Positions 8,280-18,149 of a DNA stretch of 64,000 bases are shown piece after piece (position 1 is the first letter of the stretch; each line of letters begins with the position of its first letter). Made by a program: the position numbers and the translations under genes. Source of the DNA: Streptomyces sp. DHE7-1 (lineage in GTDB: Bacteria > Actinomycetota > Actinomycetes > Streptomycetales > Streptomycetaceae); contig JACJDG010000003.1 in NCBI GenBank assembly GCA_016432725.1, positions 4,921,001-4,985,000 of the forward strand, read 5' to 3'. The notes under the pieces are model-generated. The model saw nothing but the letters and a program-made list of their open reading frames with translations. It was not told the origin of the DNA and made no database searches.

Positions 8280-8611
8280 CCCGTATACCCCGGTTGGGTG
8301 GGAAGTAACAAGGAGTTCACCGGTGCGCTGTCGGCCACTTCTGCATGGCGGCGCTTTTCGCAGGGCATAAGGCAAGCAGGTCGACGCCCGAACCACGGGT
8401 GTCGGATCTCAGCGGGCGGCACGGGGCCGTCCCGCCCGGGAGGCCCTTTGCACCAGCCCGACCGTGCGGTCACCGTACGGAAGCAGCCGCGGAGGTCCGG
8501 TGTCCGGCCCGTCCTGCGCGGCCGCCGGGGGCCGGTCGCAATGCTCCCGCCCTCCCGGCCCGGCTTCCGCTTCGTCGCTCCCCGACCTCATCCGAGGGGG
8601 TACGTCCTTCC
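8280..8611. other. 332-bp intergenic region between uppS and the PhoH gene
   Basis: The sequence is G+C-rich with no supported gene. Overlapping open frames here on both strands read as Arg/Pro/Gly-rich noise. It probably holds the PhoH promoter and leader, but I see no clear elements. Confidence 0.4.
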
Positions 8612-9937
8612 GTGGTGACCAGCACAAAGCGCCACAAGCCAGATCGGCGCACTTATGTTCTCGACACCAGCGTCCTGCTGGCCGACCCCAACGCCCTGAC
8701 CCGCTTCGAGGAACACGAGGTCGTGCTCCCCGTCGTCGTGGTCACGGAACTGGAGGCCAAGCGGCACCATCCCGAACTCGGCTACTTCGCCCGCCAGGCA
8801 CTGCGCCTGCTGGACGACTACCGGGTGAAGCACGGTCGCCTCGACGCCCCCATTCCGATCGGTGAACTGGGCGGAACCGTCCGTGTCGAGCTCAACCACT
8901 CGGATCCCAGTGTGCTGCCCACCGGCTACCGCCTGGGGGACAACGACTCACGCATCCTCGCGGTGGCCCGCAACCTGCAGGCCGAGGGGTACGACGTCAC
9001 CGTCGTCTCGAAGGACCTGCCGCTCCGGATCAAGGCCTCCTCGGTCGGTCTGCTGGCCGAGGAGTACCGGGCCGAGCTGGCCATCACGGAGAACTCCGGC
9101 TGGACCGGAATGTCCGAACTCACCCTTCCGGGTGAACAGGTGGACCTCCTCTTCGAGGAAGGGCACGTGTACGTCCCGGAGGCCTCCGGTCTCCCGGTGC
9201 ACACGGGTCTGACCATCCAGTCCGAGCGCGGCAAGGCGCTCGGCCGGGTGACCGCCGAGGGCAACGTCCGGCTGGTGCGCGGCGACCGGGAGGCGTTCGG
9301 CATCAAGGGCCGCAGCGCCGAGCAGCGCATCGCGCTCGACCTGCTGCTCGACCCGGACGTCGGCATCGTCTCGATGGGCGGCCGGGCCGGCACCGGAAAG
9401 TCCGCGCTCGCGCTGTGCGCGGGCCTGGAGGCGGTACTGGAGCGCCGTCAGCACCAGAAGGTGATGGTCTTCCGGCCGCTGTACGCGGTCGGCGGGCAGG
9501 AGCTGGGCTATCTGCCGGGCTCCGAGGCCGAGAAGATGAGCCCGTGGGCGCAGGCCGTCTTCGACACGCTCTCCGCCGTCACCAGCCGCGAGGTCATCGA
9601 GGAGGTCACCGCCCGGGGCATGCTGGAGGTTCTGCCCCTGACCCACATCCGGGGCCGCTCCCTCCACGACGCCTTCGTGATCGTCGACGAGGCGCAGTCC
9701 CTGGAGCGGAACGTACTGCTGACCGTTCTGTCCCGGATCGGCGCCAATTCACGGGTCGTCCTGACCCATGACGTCGCCCAGCGGGACAATCTGCGGGTCG
9801 GCCGCTACGACGGAGTCGTGGCCGTGGTCGAGAAGCTGAAGGGCCATCCGCTCTTCGCCCATGTCACGCTGACCCGGTCCGAGAGGTCCCAGATCGCGGC
9901 CCTTGTGACCGAAATGCTCGAAGAGGGCCATATCTGA
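8612..9937 (+). CDS. PhoH family ATPase with N-terminal PIN domain (PhoH2/YlaK-like)
   Basis: The first 150 residues are a PIN nuclease fold (YVLDTSVLLADPNAL, VVVVTELEAKR, GDNDSRILAVARNL). A PhoH ATPase follows, with Walker A GRAGTGKSAL near residue 257 and Walker B DAFVIVDEAQSLERN near 355. PIN-PhoH proteins of actinobacteria are reported to be ATP-dependent RNA helicase-nucleases, so a role in RNA turnover is likely. At 441 aa it has the usual length. AGGGGG at 8595-8600 supports GTG 8612 (GTG 8615 also fits). The in-frame extension back to 8345 is low-complexity and I leave it out. Confidence 0.88.
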   Translation: MVTSTKRHKPDRRTYVLDTSVLLADPNALTRFEEHEVVLPVVVVTELEAKRHHPELGYFARQALRLLDDYRVKHGRLDAPIPIGELGGTVRVELNHSDPSVLPTGYRLGDNDSRILAVARNLQAEGYDVTVVSKDLPLRIKASSVGLLAEEYRAELAITENSGWTGMSELTLPGEQVDLLFEEGHVYVPEASGLPVHTGLTIQSERGKALGRVTAEGNVRLVRGDREAFGIKGRSAEQRIALDLLLDPDVGIVSMGGRAGTGKSALALCAGLEAVLERRQHQKVMVFRPLYAVGGQELGYLPGSEAEKMSPWAQAVFDTLSAVTSREVIEEVTARGMLEVLPLTHIRGRSLHDAFVIVDEAQSLERNVLLTVLSRIGANSRVVLTHDVAQRDNLRVGRYDGVVAVVEKLKGHPLFAHVTLTRSERSQIAALVTEMLEEGHI

Positions 9938-10334
9938 GGGGAGTAGCCCCCTGGGCGCCGTTCGGCAAAGGCGAAGAGCCTAGCCGGGCGGCGCCTTCGC
10001 GTGTGGGGGTTTCCTGAAAACCCCTGGGCCAAACGAGGTGTGAGCTTTCACACTCAACTCGGAATTGCCACCCGGTGTCTGGTTACGGCAGAGTCTCACT
10101 CCTGTCAGGCCCCGCATACGACACACCTGTACCCCCAGCGGTATGGCACCACAGAAGCAACGCTCCAACTCCATAGCGTCGTCGTATGCCGCCCGCGCAC
10201 CACGCGGCGCTCCCCTCGCGGGAGTTGCCCACCGGGCCCGCGCCTCCCGTGACCCCGCAGTTGGGAGGCCAGTGTCAGGGGCACGATTGCGTCCGCCAGG
10301 GTCACCGAAGCGGGCGATGCTGGAAGGAAACCGT
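9938..10334 (+). other. 397-bp intergenic region and leader of the lysozyme-like gene
   Basis: The region contains a small hairpin GGGGTTTCCTGAAAACCCC (10006-10024), the inverted repeat GTGTGAGCTTTCACAC (10038-10053) and a promoter candidate (10065-10094), then an untranslated leader of over 200 nt. I looked for the c-di-AMP (ydaO) riboswitch that precedes several Streptomyces wall-hydrolase genes and did not find its conserved segments. Confidence 0.45.
10065..10094 (+). promoter_or_regulatory. possible promoter of the lysozyme-like gene
   Basis: TTGCCA (10065-10070) and CAGAGT (10089-10094) are 18 bp apart. The 16-bp palindrome GTGTGAGCTTTCACAC at 10038-10053 sits just upstream and could be an operator. 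Confidence 0.35.
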
Positions 10335-11030
10335 GTGAGCCGGATTTCGGTCCGGGGATTCGCAGTGGCCTCGGCCACCGCGGTCACCGCCGTCGGAAGC
10401 GTCGTCGGTGTTGCCTCGGGCAGCACCGCGCAGAACAACGACGCCGAGGCGACGGCAGCCGACACCACGCTCCTCGCGGACATACCCGCGGGTCAGCAGG
10501 CCCAGGTGCAGACCGCGTCCCTGACGCAGCAGGCAGACGCGCAGGCCATCGCCGCTGACGCGAGTGCCAAGAAGGACGCGGAGGAAGCCGCCCGCAAGGC
10601 GGCCGCCGAGACCGCGGTCGCCAAGAAGGCGGCAGCCGAGAAGGCGGCCGAGGCGGCCGCCAAGGAGCGCGCCGAGGCGAAGGCCGCGGCCACCCGCTCC
10701 ACCCGGGACTCCTCGAGCTTCCCGGTGCAGAGCAGCTACAGCGTGGCGCAGATCCAGGCGATGGCACGTCAGATGGTGGCGGCCGACCAGTTCCAGTGCT
10801 TCAGCAACATCGTGAACCACGAGTCGAGCTGGAACTACCAGGCGGTCAACGCCTCGTCCGGTGCCTACGGTCTCTTCCAGGCCCTGCCCGCCGGCAAGTA
10901 CGCCTCCGCCGGTGCCGACTGGCGGACCAACCCGGCGACCCAGATCAAGTGGGGCCTCAACTACATGAACGAGCGGTACCACAGCCCCTGTGGCGCCTGG
11001 TCGTTCTGGCAGGCCAACAGCTGGTACTAG
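10335..11030 (+). CDS. secreted transglycosylase/lysozyme-like protein with coiled-coil linker
   Basis: A signal sequence (RISVRGFAVASATAVTAVGSVVGVASG) is followed by about 70 residues of Ala/Lys/Glu heptad-like coiled coil. The C-terminal 100 residues form a lytic-transglycosylase-like fold: FSNIVNHESSWNYQAVNASSGAYGLFQALP, with the catalytic Glu in NHESSW and the typical GAYGLFQ, ending GAWSFWQANSWY. It probably cleaves peptidoglycan glycan strands outside the membrane during growth or germination. GGAAGG at 10322-10327 selects GTG 10335. 231 aa. Confidence 0.85.
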   Translation: MSRISVRGFAVASATAVTAVGSVVGVASGSTAQNNDAEATAADTTLLADIPAGQQAQVQTASLTQQADAQAIAADASAKKDAEEAARKAAAETAVAKKAAAEKAAEAAAKERAEAKAAATRSTRDSSSFPVQSSYSVAQIQAMARQMVAADQFQCFSNIVNHESSWNYQAVNASSGAYGLFQALPAGKYASAGADWRTNPATQIKWGLNYMNERYHSPCGAWSFWQANSWY

Positions 11031-11079
11031 GCCGGCCGCCGGTCCACGGCAGCGGCCCGGCCCCCGCTCAACCTCGCGC

Positions 11080-11110
11080 AGCCCCTCCCCGTCCTACGGG
11101 GAGGGGCTTT
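11080..11110 (+). terminator. intrinsic terminator after the lysozyme-like gene
   Basis: An 11-bp perfect stem (AGCCCCTCCCC with GGGGAGGGGCT) and a 7-nt loop are followed by TTT, 50 bp past the stop. Confidence 0.75.
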
Positions 11111-11188
11111 CGCACTGTACGGTCGTATGCGGACGGCTCCCGGGTGAGCGGTGGCGTACTCCCGGGAGGCGGGGGAAGAGGACGGATC

Positions 11189-12574
11189 ATGTCGCGAGTG
11201 CCAGGGTGGCTGGGCCGGCTGGGTGCCGGACTGACCGAGATGAGTGAGCGGTTGGACGAGCGCCGCGCCGAAGTGGACAGGGACACCGGGTCCGACCCCG
11301 GCGCCGGCCGGAAGGCCGACCGGGTCGCCGTCCCGGCACCGCCCGCACCCCGGCGGGCCGCACCGGCCGGACCACGGCCCGACCCGGCCCAGGCCGTGCC
11401 CTGGGGCGTGCGGGTCGCGGCGGAGGCCGGCTGGCGCCTGCTGATCCTGGCCGGCACCGTGTGGGTCCTGATGCGGGTCATCAGCGCCATCCAGCTCGTC
11501 GTCTTCACCTTCGTCATCGCCCTGCTGGTGACCGCGCTGCTCCAGCCGACGGTCGCCCGGCTGATGCGGCACGGGGTGCCGCGCGGCCCGGCCACCGCGC
11601 TGACCGCGATCCTCGGCTTCGTCGTCATCGGGCTGATGGGCTGGTTCGTGACCTGGCAGGTCATGGAGAACATCGACACCCTCTCCAGCCAGATCCAGAG
11701 CGGCATCGACGACCTGCGCAACTGGCTGCTGAAGAGCCCGTTCCACGTCACCGACAAGCAGATCAACCAGATCGCCAAGAACCTCCGCGAGGCCATCGGC
11801 GCGAACACCGACCAGATAACGTCCGCGGGCCTGGAAGGCGTCCAGGTCGTCGTCGAGGCGCTGACCGGCATCCTGCTGGTGTTCTTCTCCACGCTGTTCC
11901 TGCTCTACGACGGCAAGCGCATCTGGCAGTGGTTCCTGAAGCTGGTTCCCGCCGCGGCCCGCCCGGGCGTGGCCGGCGCCGGCCCGCGCGCCTGGCGCAC
12001 CCTGACCGCCTACGTGCGGGGCACGGTGCTGGTCGCCCTCATCGACGCCATCTTCATCGGCATCGGCATCTACTTCCTCAACGTGCCGATGGCCGTGCCG
12101 CTGGCCGTGTTCATCTTCCTGTTCTCGTTCATCCCGCTGGTCGGCGCGGTCGCCTCCGGGGCGCTGGCGGTGATCGTGGCCCTGGTGACCCAGGGTGTCT
12201 TCACCGCGCTGATGACCCTGGTGGTCGTCCTCGCCGTCCAGCAGATCGAGGGCCATGTCCTGCAGCCCTTCATCCTGGGCCGCGCGGTCCGCGTCCACCC
12301 GCTCGCCGTCGTCCTCACGGTGGCGGCCGGCGGCATGGTGGCCGGCATCGGCGGCGCGGTGGTGGCCGTCCCGCTGGTCGCGGTGACGAACACGGTGGTG
12401 GGGTATCTGCGCCAGTACTCGCAGGAACCCCCGCTCGATCCGGACGGGGTGCCCGTGGACTCCGAGGCGGCACCCGCGGCCGCCCGGGAACCGGACGACG
12501 AGTCGTCGCGGGTGCCGTCGGACGTGTCCTCAGCGGTAGAGGACGACCAGGGACGCGAGCAGCAGCGCGCCTGA
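11189..12574 (+). CDS. AI-2E family transporter (PerM/TqsA-like membrane protein)
   Basis: The 461-residue protein has a cytoplasmic Pro/Ala/Arg-rich N-terminus of about 70 residues, then about eight membrane segments in the AI-2E family layout (WRLLILAGTVWVLMRVISAI, LVVFTFVIALLVTALL, ALTAILGFVVIGLMGWF, and the late FIFLFSFIPLVGAVASG and HPLAVVLTVAAGGMVAGI). A soluble helical segment between the third and fourth helices is typical. Family members are exporters or ion/proton antiporters; the substrate here is unknown. ATG 11189 follows GGGGGAAGAGG at 11171-11181. Its 3' end overlaps the convergent gene at 12530. Confidence 0.85.
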   Translation: MSRVPGWLGRLGAGLTEMSERLDERRAEVDRDTGSDPGAGRKADRVAVPAPPAPRRAAPAGPRPDPAQAVPWGVRVAAEAGWRLLILAGTVWVLMRVISAIQLVVFTFVIALLVTALLQPTVARLMRHGVPRGPATALTAILGFVVIGLMGWFVTWQVMENIDTLSSQIQSGIDDLRNWLLKSPFHVTDKQINQIAKNLREAIGANTDQITSAGLEGVQVVVEALTGILLVFFSTLFLLYDGKRIWQWFLKLVPAAARPGVAGAGPRAWRTLTAYVRGTVLVALIDAIFIGIGIYFLNVPMAVPLAVFIFLFSFIPLVGAVASGALAVIVALVTQGVFTALMTLVVVLAVQQIEGHVLQPFILGRAVRVHPLAVVLTVAAGGMVAGIGGAVVAVPLVAVTNTVVGYLRQYSQEPPLDPDGVPVDSEAAPAAAREPDDESSRVPSDVSSAVEDDQGREQQRA

Positions 12575-12982
12575 GGCGCAGACGCCGAGGACGCGGAACC
12601 GGCTCCACGCCGTGAGCGCGAGGCAGCCCGACCAGGCTCCGCCCGCCACCACGGCGGCCCACCAGCCCGCTGTCGTCTGCGCCGCCGACAGGGGAAGCGG
12701 CGCCAGCAGGATGGTCGGAGGGATCACGGCGAGCCGTGGCCGTATGTCCAGCCGCTTGTAGACGACGATCAGCGTGATCAGGGCGACCGCGATGATCAAC
12801 GGAAGGGCCGTCAGGTCCCACCATGTGAAGCAGACGCCGTCCGTCGTCTCGCACGCCCTGTCGCTGTGACGCTTGACCCATGCGAGGTGGTGCACGGCAC
12901 CGGCGGCCAGGACCGCGCCCGTGACGGCGGCTCCGGCCACGCGCGGGACCGCGTGCGGGGGCTCCGTGGCGAGGGTGTTCAT
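12530..12982 (-). CDS. small integral membrane protein of unknown function
   Basis: The 150-residue protein has about four hydrophobic segments: VAGAAVTGAVLAAGAVHHLAW, LTALPLIIAVALITLIVVY, LAVIPPTILLAPLPLSA with WWAAVVAGGAWSGCLAL, and VLGVCASGALLLASLVVLY. Two Cys flank a short loop (CETTDGVC). I recognise no family. Its last 15 codons overlap the end of the AI-2E gene on the other strand. Confidence 0.6.
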   Translation of the reverse strand: MNTLATEPPHAVPRVAGAAVTGAVLAAGAVHHLAWVKRHSDRACETTDGVCFTWWDLTALPLIIAVALITLIVVYKRLDIRPRLAVIPPTILLAPLPLSAAQTTAGWWAAVVAGGAWSGCLALTAWSRFRVLGVCASGALLLASLVVLYR

Positions 12983-13081
12983 GGCAGCAGTCTTCCCCAG
13001 TCGACGGCCGGGGGCCTGAGTTCGGATACTCAGGCCCCCGGATCGGTTGTCAGAAATCAGCGGTTCTCGATCAGCGCCCCG

Positions 13082-16000
13082 TCACATGTTCCTGAGGGTC
13101 TGTTCCAGTGTGTCCGCGTAGAGCCGGGCCCCCGCCGGCTTGGGGTGGAAGGACTGCATGGAGGGGTTCGGCGCGTCGTTGTCCGCCTGCTCCCGCCCGG
13201 TCTCCACGAGAGCGTGGATGCCTTCCGGATCACCGCAGGCCCCCTTGCCGTCGAAGTTGTTCCGCGGGTCGGAGAAGACCGCCCACGAACCGGCGTCCTG
13301 GGTGGCCCCGTTCATCTCGGTCGCGAGTGTGTCGGCCAGTGAACGCACCCAGTCGTTCTCCACGGTCTCGTACGCCCCGGGGAGGCAGCCGTGGTCCTTC
13401 TCCACCAGGCGCGGGTAGCCCATGAGGACGACCTTCGCGTTCTGCGCCCGGGTGTGGATGGCGTCGAGCACCTTGACGATCTGCGGCCGCACGTCGTCGT
13501 GCAGCCACTTCGGCGCCCAGTCCTTCAGGTCACCGGTGGTGCCGCTCGTCTTGTCGCCGGTCGCGGGGTCGACGTTGTCGAGTTCGGAGTACGGGCACGT
13601 GCTGAGCGACGGAACCGGCAGGTCGATGCACTTCTTCATGATGTCGGCGAAGCGTGCGTCGTTGCCGCCGATGCTGATCGTCACCAGCGTGGTGTTCTGG
13701 TCCAGGTACCCGGAGTCGATCTGGGCCACCTCGCTGGACTGACCCTCGTCGAGCACGTTGTAGGTGCGCGCTCCGGAGCAGGCCACGAAGTGGTAGTCCA
13801 TCTTCGGGTCGAGGTTGTCGGACATGGCGCCGATGGAGCTCGAGTATCCGGGCAGCGTCGCCTGCCGCGACCACGCCAGCTTGGAGCGGTGGCACTTGTC
13901 GATCTGCTTGTCGCTCAGCTTGTCGGGGTGGTCGGTCTCGGCGTACAGGTCGGCGCCGCCGGGCGCGGTGGCGCCCTCACCCGACGAGTAGGAGTCGCCC
14001 ATCGCGACGACGGAGTTGGCCGGCTTGCCCGCGAGCGGCTGGAAGGCGACCGCACCCCAGGCGATGTCCTCGTCGGCGGTTCCGTCCTCGGTCGCGTTCG
14101 ACAGCTCCACCCGCGGGGTGCCGGTGAAGTGGAACGCGCCGAGGCTGACCCAGCCACCCGCGCGCTGCAGCACGACCCGCTTGGGGCTCTTGCTGTCCGT
14201 GCCGAGCACGTTGTAGGAGGCCTGCCGGGTCTGCGCCCCGGTGTCGGGAAGGTGCACCAGGACGCGCGCCCAGTTCAGGCTCTGGCCGAGGGTCCAGGTG
14301 CCGTCGATGGTCATGTAGCCGTTGGGGCCGCCGAAGTGGGCGGCGTCGCGCGTGTGGGTGTACCAGTAGTGGCCGCCGTAGCCGCCGCCCACCGAGTGCA
14401 GGTCGGCCTTCGCCTCGAAACGGCCTTCGGTTCCGGGGTTGAAGGAGAACTGGAAGCTGCCCGCCGAGGAGACCGTCGCGCAGTCGCTCTGGTCGCTCCA
14501 GGTCGGCGTTCCGTTCGGGACTGAGGCGACGACCTTGGAGCCGGCCGGAGCACCGGAGCACACCGGCGTGCCGTTCTTCAGACGGGTACCGCGTCCCGGT
14601 TCCTGCACCAGCGACTGGTACTTGATGTTCTCGTGCCCGCAGGTGGCGGCGCAGTCGCTCTTCCAGGTCACGTTGGGCTGGTTCCACCAGTACTGCGCGT
14701 AGCACTCGGCGTCCGGGCACTTCGGCGGCGTGTCGGGGTCGCAGGCGTTCTTGGAGTTGCAGAACGCGTCGAGCGAGGGCTGGACGTGCACCCGGTTGTA
14801 CCGAGCGCTGCCTTCGTACATGTACGGCAGGTCCGAACCGTTCCAGTAGGCGGGGCGGAAGCCGGCGGACGAGAAACCGGACTCACCCGGCCAGTCCTGG
14901 CGACCGGAGGTCGCGTAGGAGAACCCGGTGTCCATGGACCAGGCGGACCAGCCCATCACCTTGACCTCGTACGGCCAGTCCTGCGGATGAGCCGCGTCCT
15001 TGACGGCGTACGGGTCCACGTCCGTGTTCATGAACGGGCGGCCCCAGCCCTTGGCGTAGATCGGGTTGGCCGGGTTGTTGTACCAGCCGAGGCCCCAGTG
15101 CCCCGCGTGCTTCCCGGCCTCGGAGGGCGGGTTGAACCCGAGGTTGTAGTTCCAGACGGCGGTGAACCAGTTCTCCACGTAGGCCGGGTCGTCGTTGTTG
15201 ACGGTGATCGTCTGGCCGGTCTTGTGGACCTCGTTCCACTTGTCGGCGAGGATCTTCAGGGAGGCGGCGATGTTCGTCGCGTAGTCGATCGCGACGAGTT
15301 TCTGCAGGGCGGGCGACAGGCTGGTCTCGCCGGTCTTCTCGTGCCCGGCCAGACGCATGCCGTCGGTGACCTGGCCGACTCCGTAGCCGCAGTCGGACTT
15401 GTCCCAGTTGATCTGCCAGTAGGCGGCCGGGTCGTTGGGGTCGGCCTTGTGGCCGTAGTAGCCGTCGACGGCGGCCAGGGGGTTGCCCATCTGCCCGGGG
15501 ACCGACCCGCCCTCGGCCTGCCACATGTTCGACTCCTGGGCCATGATGCCGAGGAGCACGTTGACCGGGATCCTGCCGCCGCCGGTCAGCTTCGGCAGCG
15601 GGAACAGGGACTGCGGGTCGATGGTGCCGAGACCGGCCTGCGCGCGGTATCCGCCCTGGCGGATGTAGCTCGCGCTCAGATTGCCGCGCACCGCCATGTC
15701 GACGGCCCACTCGACCTGGTTCGGCGTCGGCTGCAGCGCCTGCACCTTCATGTCGTTGCGGGACACGGCGCACCAGCGGTCGTCGTCCGTCGGGGACCCG
15801 GCGGTCAGCCCCGCCCTGGGGAGGCGCCCCGCGGCCGGTGGTTCCCGGTGGCCGCGGCCAGGACCGGGGAGGGGTTGTTCCCCGAGCCGTCGACGGCGTC
15901 GTGCCGCACGCTCTGGGTCAGCTTCGCCCCGGTGGTGGTGGCGGTGCTGGTGACCGTCAGCGCCTGGCCGCCCTCGTCGGCGGGCGTCGCCGTCCGCGAG

Positions 16001-17109
16001 CCGGGTTCCGCGGACTTGGTGAAGCCCTTGCCCGCGCCCTTGATGTGGGTGAGGCCGGCGCGCACACCGGGCGTCAGCACGGGCTCGACGGCGAGCCTGC
16101 CCTGCGAGGACACGTCGGTGCCGGCCGGGGCGTTCAGGCGGGTGACGCCGGTTCCCGCGGTGGCGGGGGAGCCCTTGGTCCGGCCGGTGAGGAAGACCCG
16201 GCCGGCGTCGCCCGGCATGAGGTCGAGGTCGCCGAGCCTGCCGGTGGCGATGCTCTTCGGCCTGCCGTGGCCGGTGTACAGCCTGGCGCGCGCCGTGGAC
16301 TTGCTCGTACGGTCGAGGAAGGCGATCCGGCCGTCGGCGGCGGGCCGGATGTCGAAGGGGGCGCTGTCCGCGTCCGCGAGGTTCTTCACCTTGCCGGAGC
16401 GGTCGAGGTGGACCAGGCGGCTGCCGAGCGCGCCGACCGCGCCGTCCTTCACCGGAACGGCGCTGGTGATCTCACCGCGGGCCGCCGCCGTGCCCCTCGT
16501 CCTCCCGGACACGTCCACGGTGATCACCCGGGTCCGGGTGCTCGCCGCGTCGTTCATGTCCCGGAAGCCGGTGAACGCGGCCTGGTGCGTGGCCGTGTTG
16601 CAGGACGGGTCGAAGTAGGCCAGCGACGCGGTGAAGGGCAGCTTGGTCACCTTGCCGGACGTCAGGTCGACGACGGCGGCGAAGGCGCCGCCCTGCATCA
16701 GGTCCGGCTTGTTGGTGAAGGCGCGCGGTGCGTAGACGACGGCCGCGTGCGAGCGGTCCATCAGGCACTGGTTGCCGATCCACGAGTCCGCCGGCATGCC
16801 CGGCTCGGCCAGCAGCGCGACGGTCTTCCACGCGTAGGCCTTGGAGCTGTCGGCGACGAGGATCCGCAGGCCGTCCGCGTCGGCGGCGGCGGTGACCGCG
16901 CGGTCGGCGCTGCCGCGCCAGCCCCGGCCGAGCTTCCCGCCCGGGTCGTGCACCCCGCCGGAGGGGGCGGGCGGCGGTGTGGTGGCGTGGGCGGAGGGGC
17001 GGGACGCCGGAGTGGCGCCGGCGGGCGCCGCCTGGAGCATGCCGCCGGTCACGGCGGCGCAGGCCAGGAGGGCCACCAGGGGCGCGCGAGTTCGTCTCTT
17101 GGAACGCAA
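13082..17109 (-). CDS. very large secreted SGNH/GDSL hydrolase with transglycosylase-like domain (frame broken at 15809-15812)
   Basis: Two adjacent ORFs (434 and 894 aa) become one 1342-residue protein if one base is added to the C4 run at 15809-15812; no start codon with a ribosome site explains the second ORF alone. Order: signal peptide (PLVALLACAAVTGGMLQAA); about 400 residues that look like a beta-propeller (repeated strand-turn units with VITVDVSGRT, GRLAFLDR-type motifs); a transglycosylase-like domain (NVLLGIMAQESNMWQ, CGYGVGQVTDGM); Cys-rich spacer; and a C-terminal SGNH hydrolase with VVAMGDSYSSGEG, FVACSGA, TISIGGNDARF and SFHPKPAG carrying the catalytic Ser, Gly, Asn and His. It may process wall glycans and their acyl groups; the substrate is unproven. 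Confidence 0.75.
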
Positions 17110-17232
17110 AGGAGCTTTCCCCGAATTTCATTGAGTTGTTCCCGTGCCTTTCCGGGCACGGCGAAATGCCCCTCCGCCCGCGGCGGGACAGCCCTGCGGG
17201 ACGGACGGGAGCGGGAATTCGAATTCAGCGAT

Positions 17233-17267
17233 CCGGGACTTCACGCGGGCGACGCGTGAAGTCCCGG
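17233..17267 (-). terminator. hairpin terminator after the 17.3-17.8 kb gene
   Basis: A perfect 15-bp stem (CCGGGACTTCACGCG and its complement) with a 5-nt loop lies just past the stop of the minus-strand gene that ends at 17287. Confidence 0.65.
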
Positions 17268-17286
17268 CACACCGTTCAGGCGCCTG

Positions 17287-17826
17287 CTAGTTGCAGTTGG
17301 TGCTGTCCTGGACGTTGTTGACGAGGTACGTGCTCGAGCTGGAGCTGTTCTTCATCAGCGAGGTGACCGTGCCGCAGCCGCCGTGGCTGCGGTAGACGGG
17401 GCCCGCGTACTCGGAGAAGGTGCCGGCGTCGCTCGCGCAGCCCTCCGCCGTGTAGTTCGAGCAGAGCTTGATCTTCATCCACTTCGCGCCCTGCATGTTG
17501 TTGTCGAGGATGGCGCAGGTGGGAGCGTCGTTGCTCGCGGGGTTGCTGCCCTTGACGTAGACGAAGAGCGTCGCCTTGCGGGACTCGTCGGGCAGGATGT
17601 CCGCCTTGTAGAGCTTGTATCCCGTACCGCAGACGGTCGCGCCCGCGGCGGCGGCGGTGGGCTGCGCCGCGGCGATGGCGGTCGTGTGCCGGTCGGCCTT
17701 GACGGAGACGGCGGGTACCGGCCGGTCGGCGGCGGCGACCTGCGGCGCGGTCACACCGAGGAGGCCCAGGCCGACCGCCGCCGCGGCGGCCGCGGTCCTC
17801 GCCGAGAGACTGATGCGAATGGACAT
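17287..17826 (-). CDS. small secreted protein of unknown function
   Basis: The 179-residue product has a signal peptide (SIRISLSARTAAAAAAVGLGLLGVTAPQVAAAD). It carries an Ala-rich spacer and a Cys-containing domain of about 110 residues with CGTGYKLYKADIL, CAILDNN, CSNYTAEGC and HGGCGTVTS, which suggests several disulfides. GGGGGAACGC just before ATG 17826 fixes the start over the upstream ATG at 17892. The style resembles other small exported Streptomyces proteins such as the one at 27970-28382, but I assign no family. The next gene on the strand is the large SGNH protein, separated by a terminator. Confidence 0.7.
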   Translation of the reverse strand: MSIRISLSARTAAAAAAVGLGLLGVTAPQVAAADRPVPAVSVKADRHTTAIAAAQPTAAAAGATVCGTGYKLYKADILPDESRKATLFVYVKGSNPASNDAPTCAILDNNMQGAKWMKIKLCSNYTAEGCASDAGTFSEYAGPVYRSHGGCGTVTSLMKNSSSSSTYLVNNVQDSTNCN

Positions 17827-18101
17827 GCGTTCCCCCCATGGAATGCATTTGAGCTGCATTTGAGCTGCCGCCGGAAAGAAGATCGACGGCATAAGCGTGG
17901 TCCCGGGGAGCTAATCAGATCCTCTTTGCGGCTGTCGAAAGTAATTCGTAAGCAAAGTGGAGATTCTAATTCCGCTATGACTCTGGGCGTGCGGAGCTTC
18001 TTCGCATGGAGGGGTGAACCGGGCATCGTCCGGCGGTGTGTTCACTCATGGTTTCCGGCCAGGACCGGGGGAGTAGTTCTTGTCACATCGCCGGACGCAC
18101 G

Positions 18102-18134
18102 ACGGCCCCCGCCCAGAGGATGGGCGGGGGCCGT
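18102..18134 (-). terminator. terminator of the ahpC-ahpD operon
   Basis: A perfect 14-bp stem (ACGGCCCCCGCCCA and complement) with a 5-nt loop lies 16 bp past the ahpD stop. Confidence 0.75.
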
Positions 18135-18149
18135 GATGTTCCGGAGCGG

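Noticed and set aside
8345..8611. 89-residue N-terminal extension of the PhoH protein
   Set aside because: It is low-complexity Arg/Pro-rich, with no ribosome site; the PIN domain begins right after GTG 8612.
9938..10334. c-di-AMP (ydaO) riboswitch upstream of the lysozyme-like gene
   Set aside because: Leader length is suitable, but I could not find the conserved segments of the class.
13391..14524. Long plus-strand ORF (377 aa) opposite the SGNH gene
   Set aside because: It has Val/Gly/Ala/Arg-rich composition typical of antisense frames in high-G+C DNA, with no motif; the minus strand has a clear secreted hydrolase.
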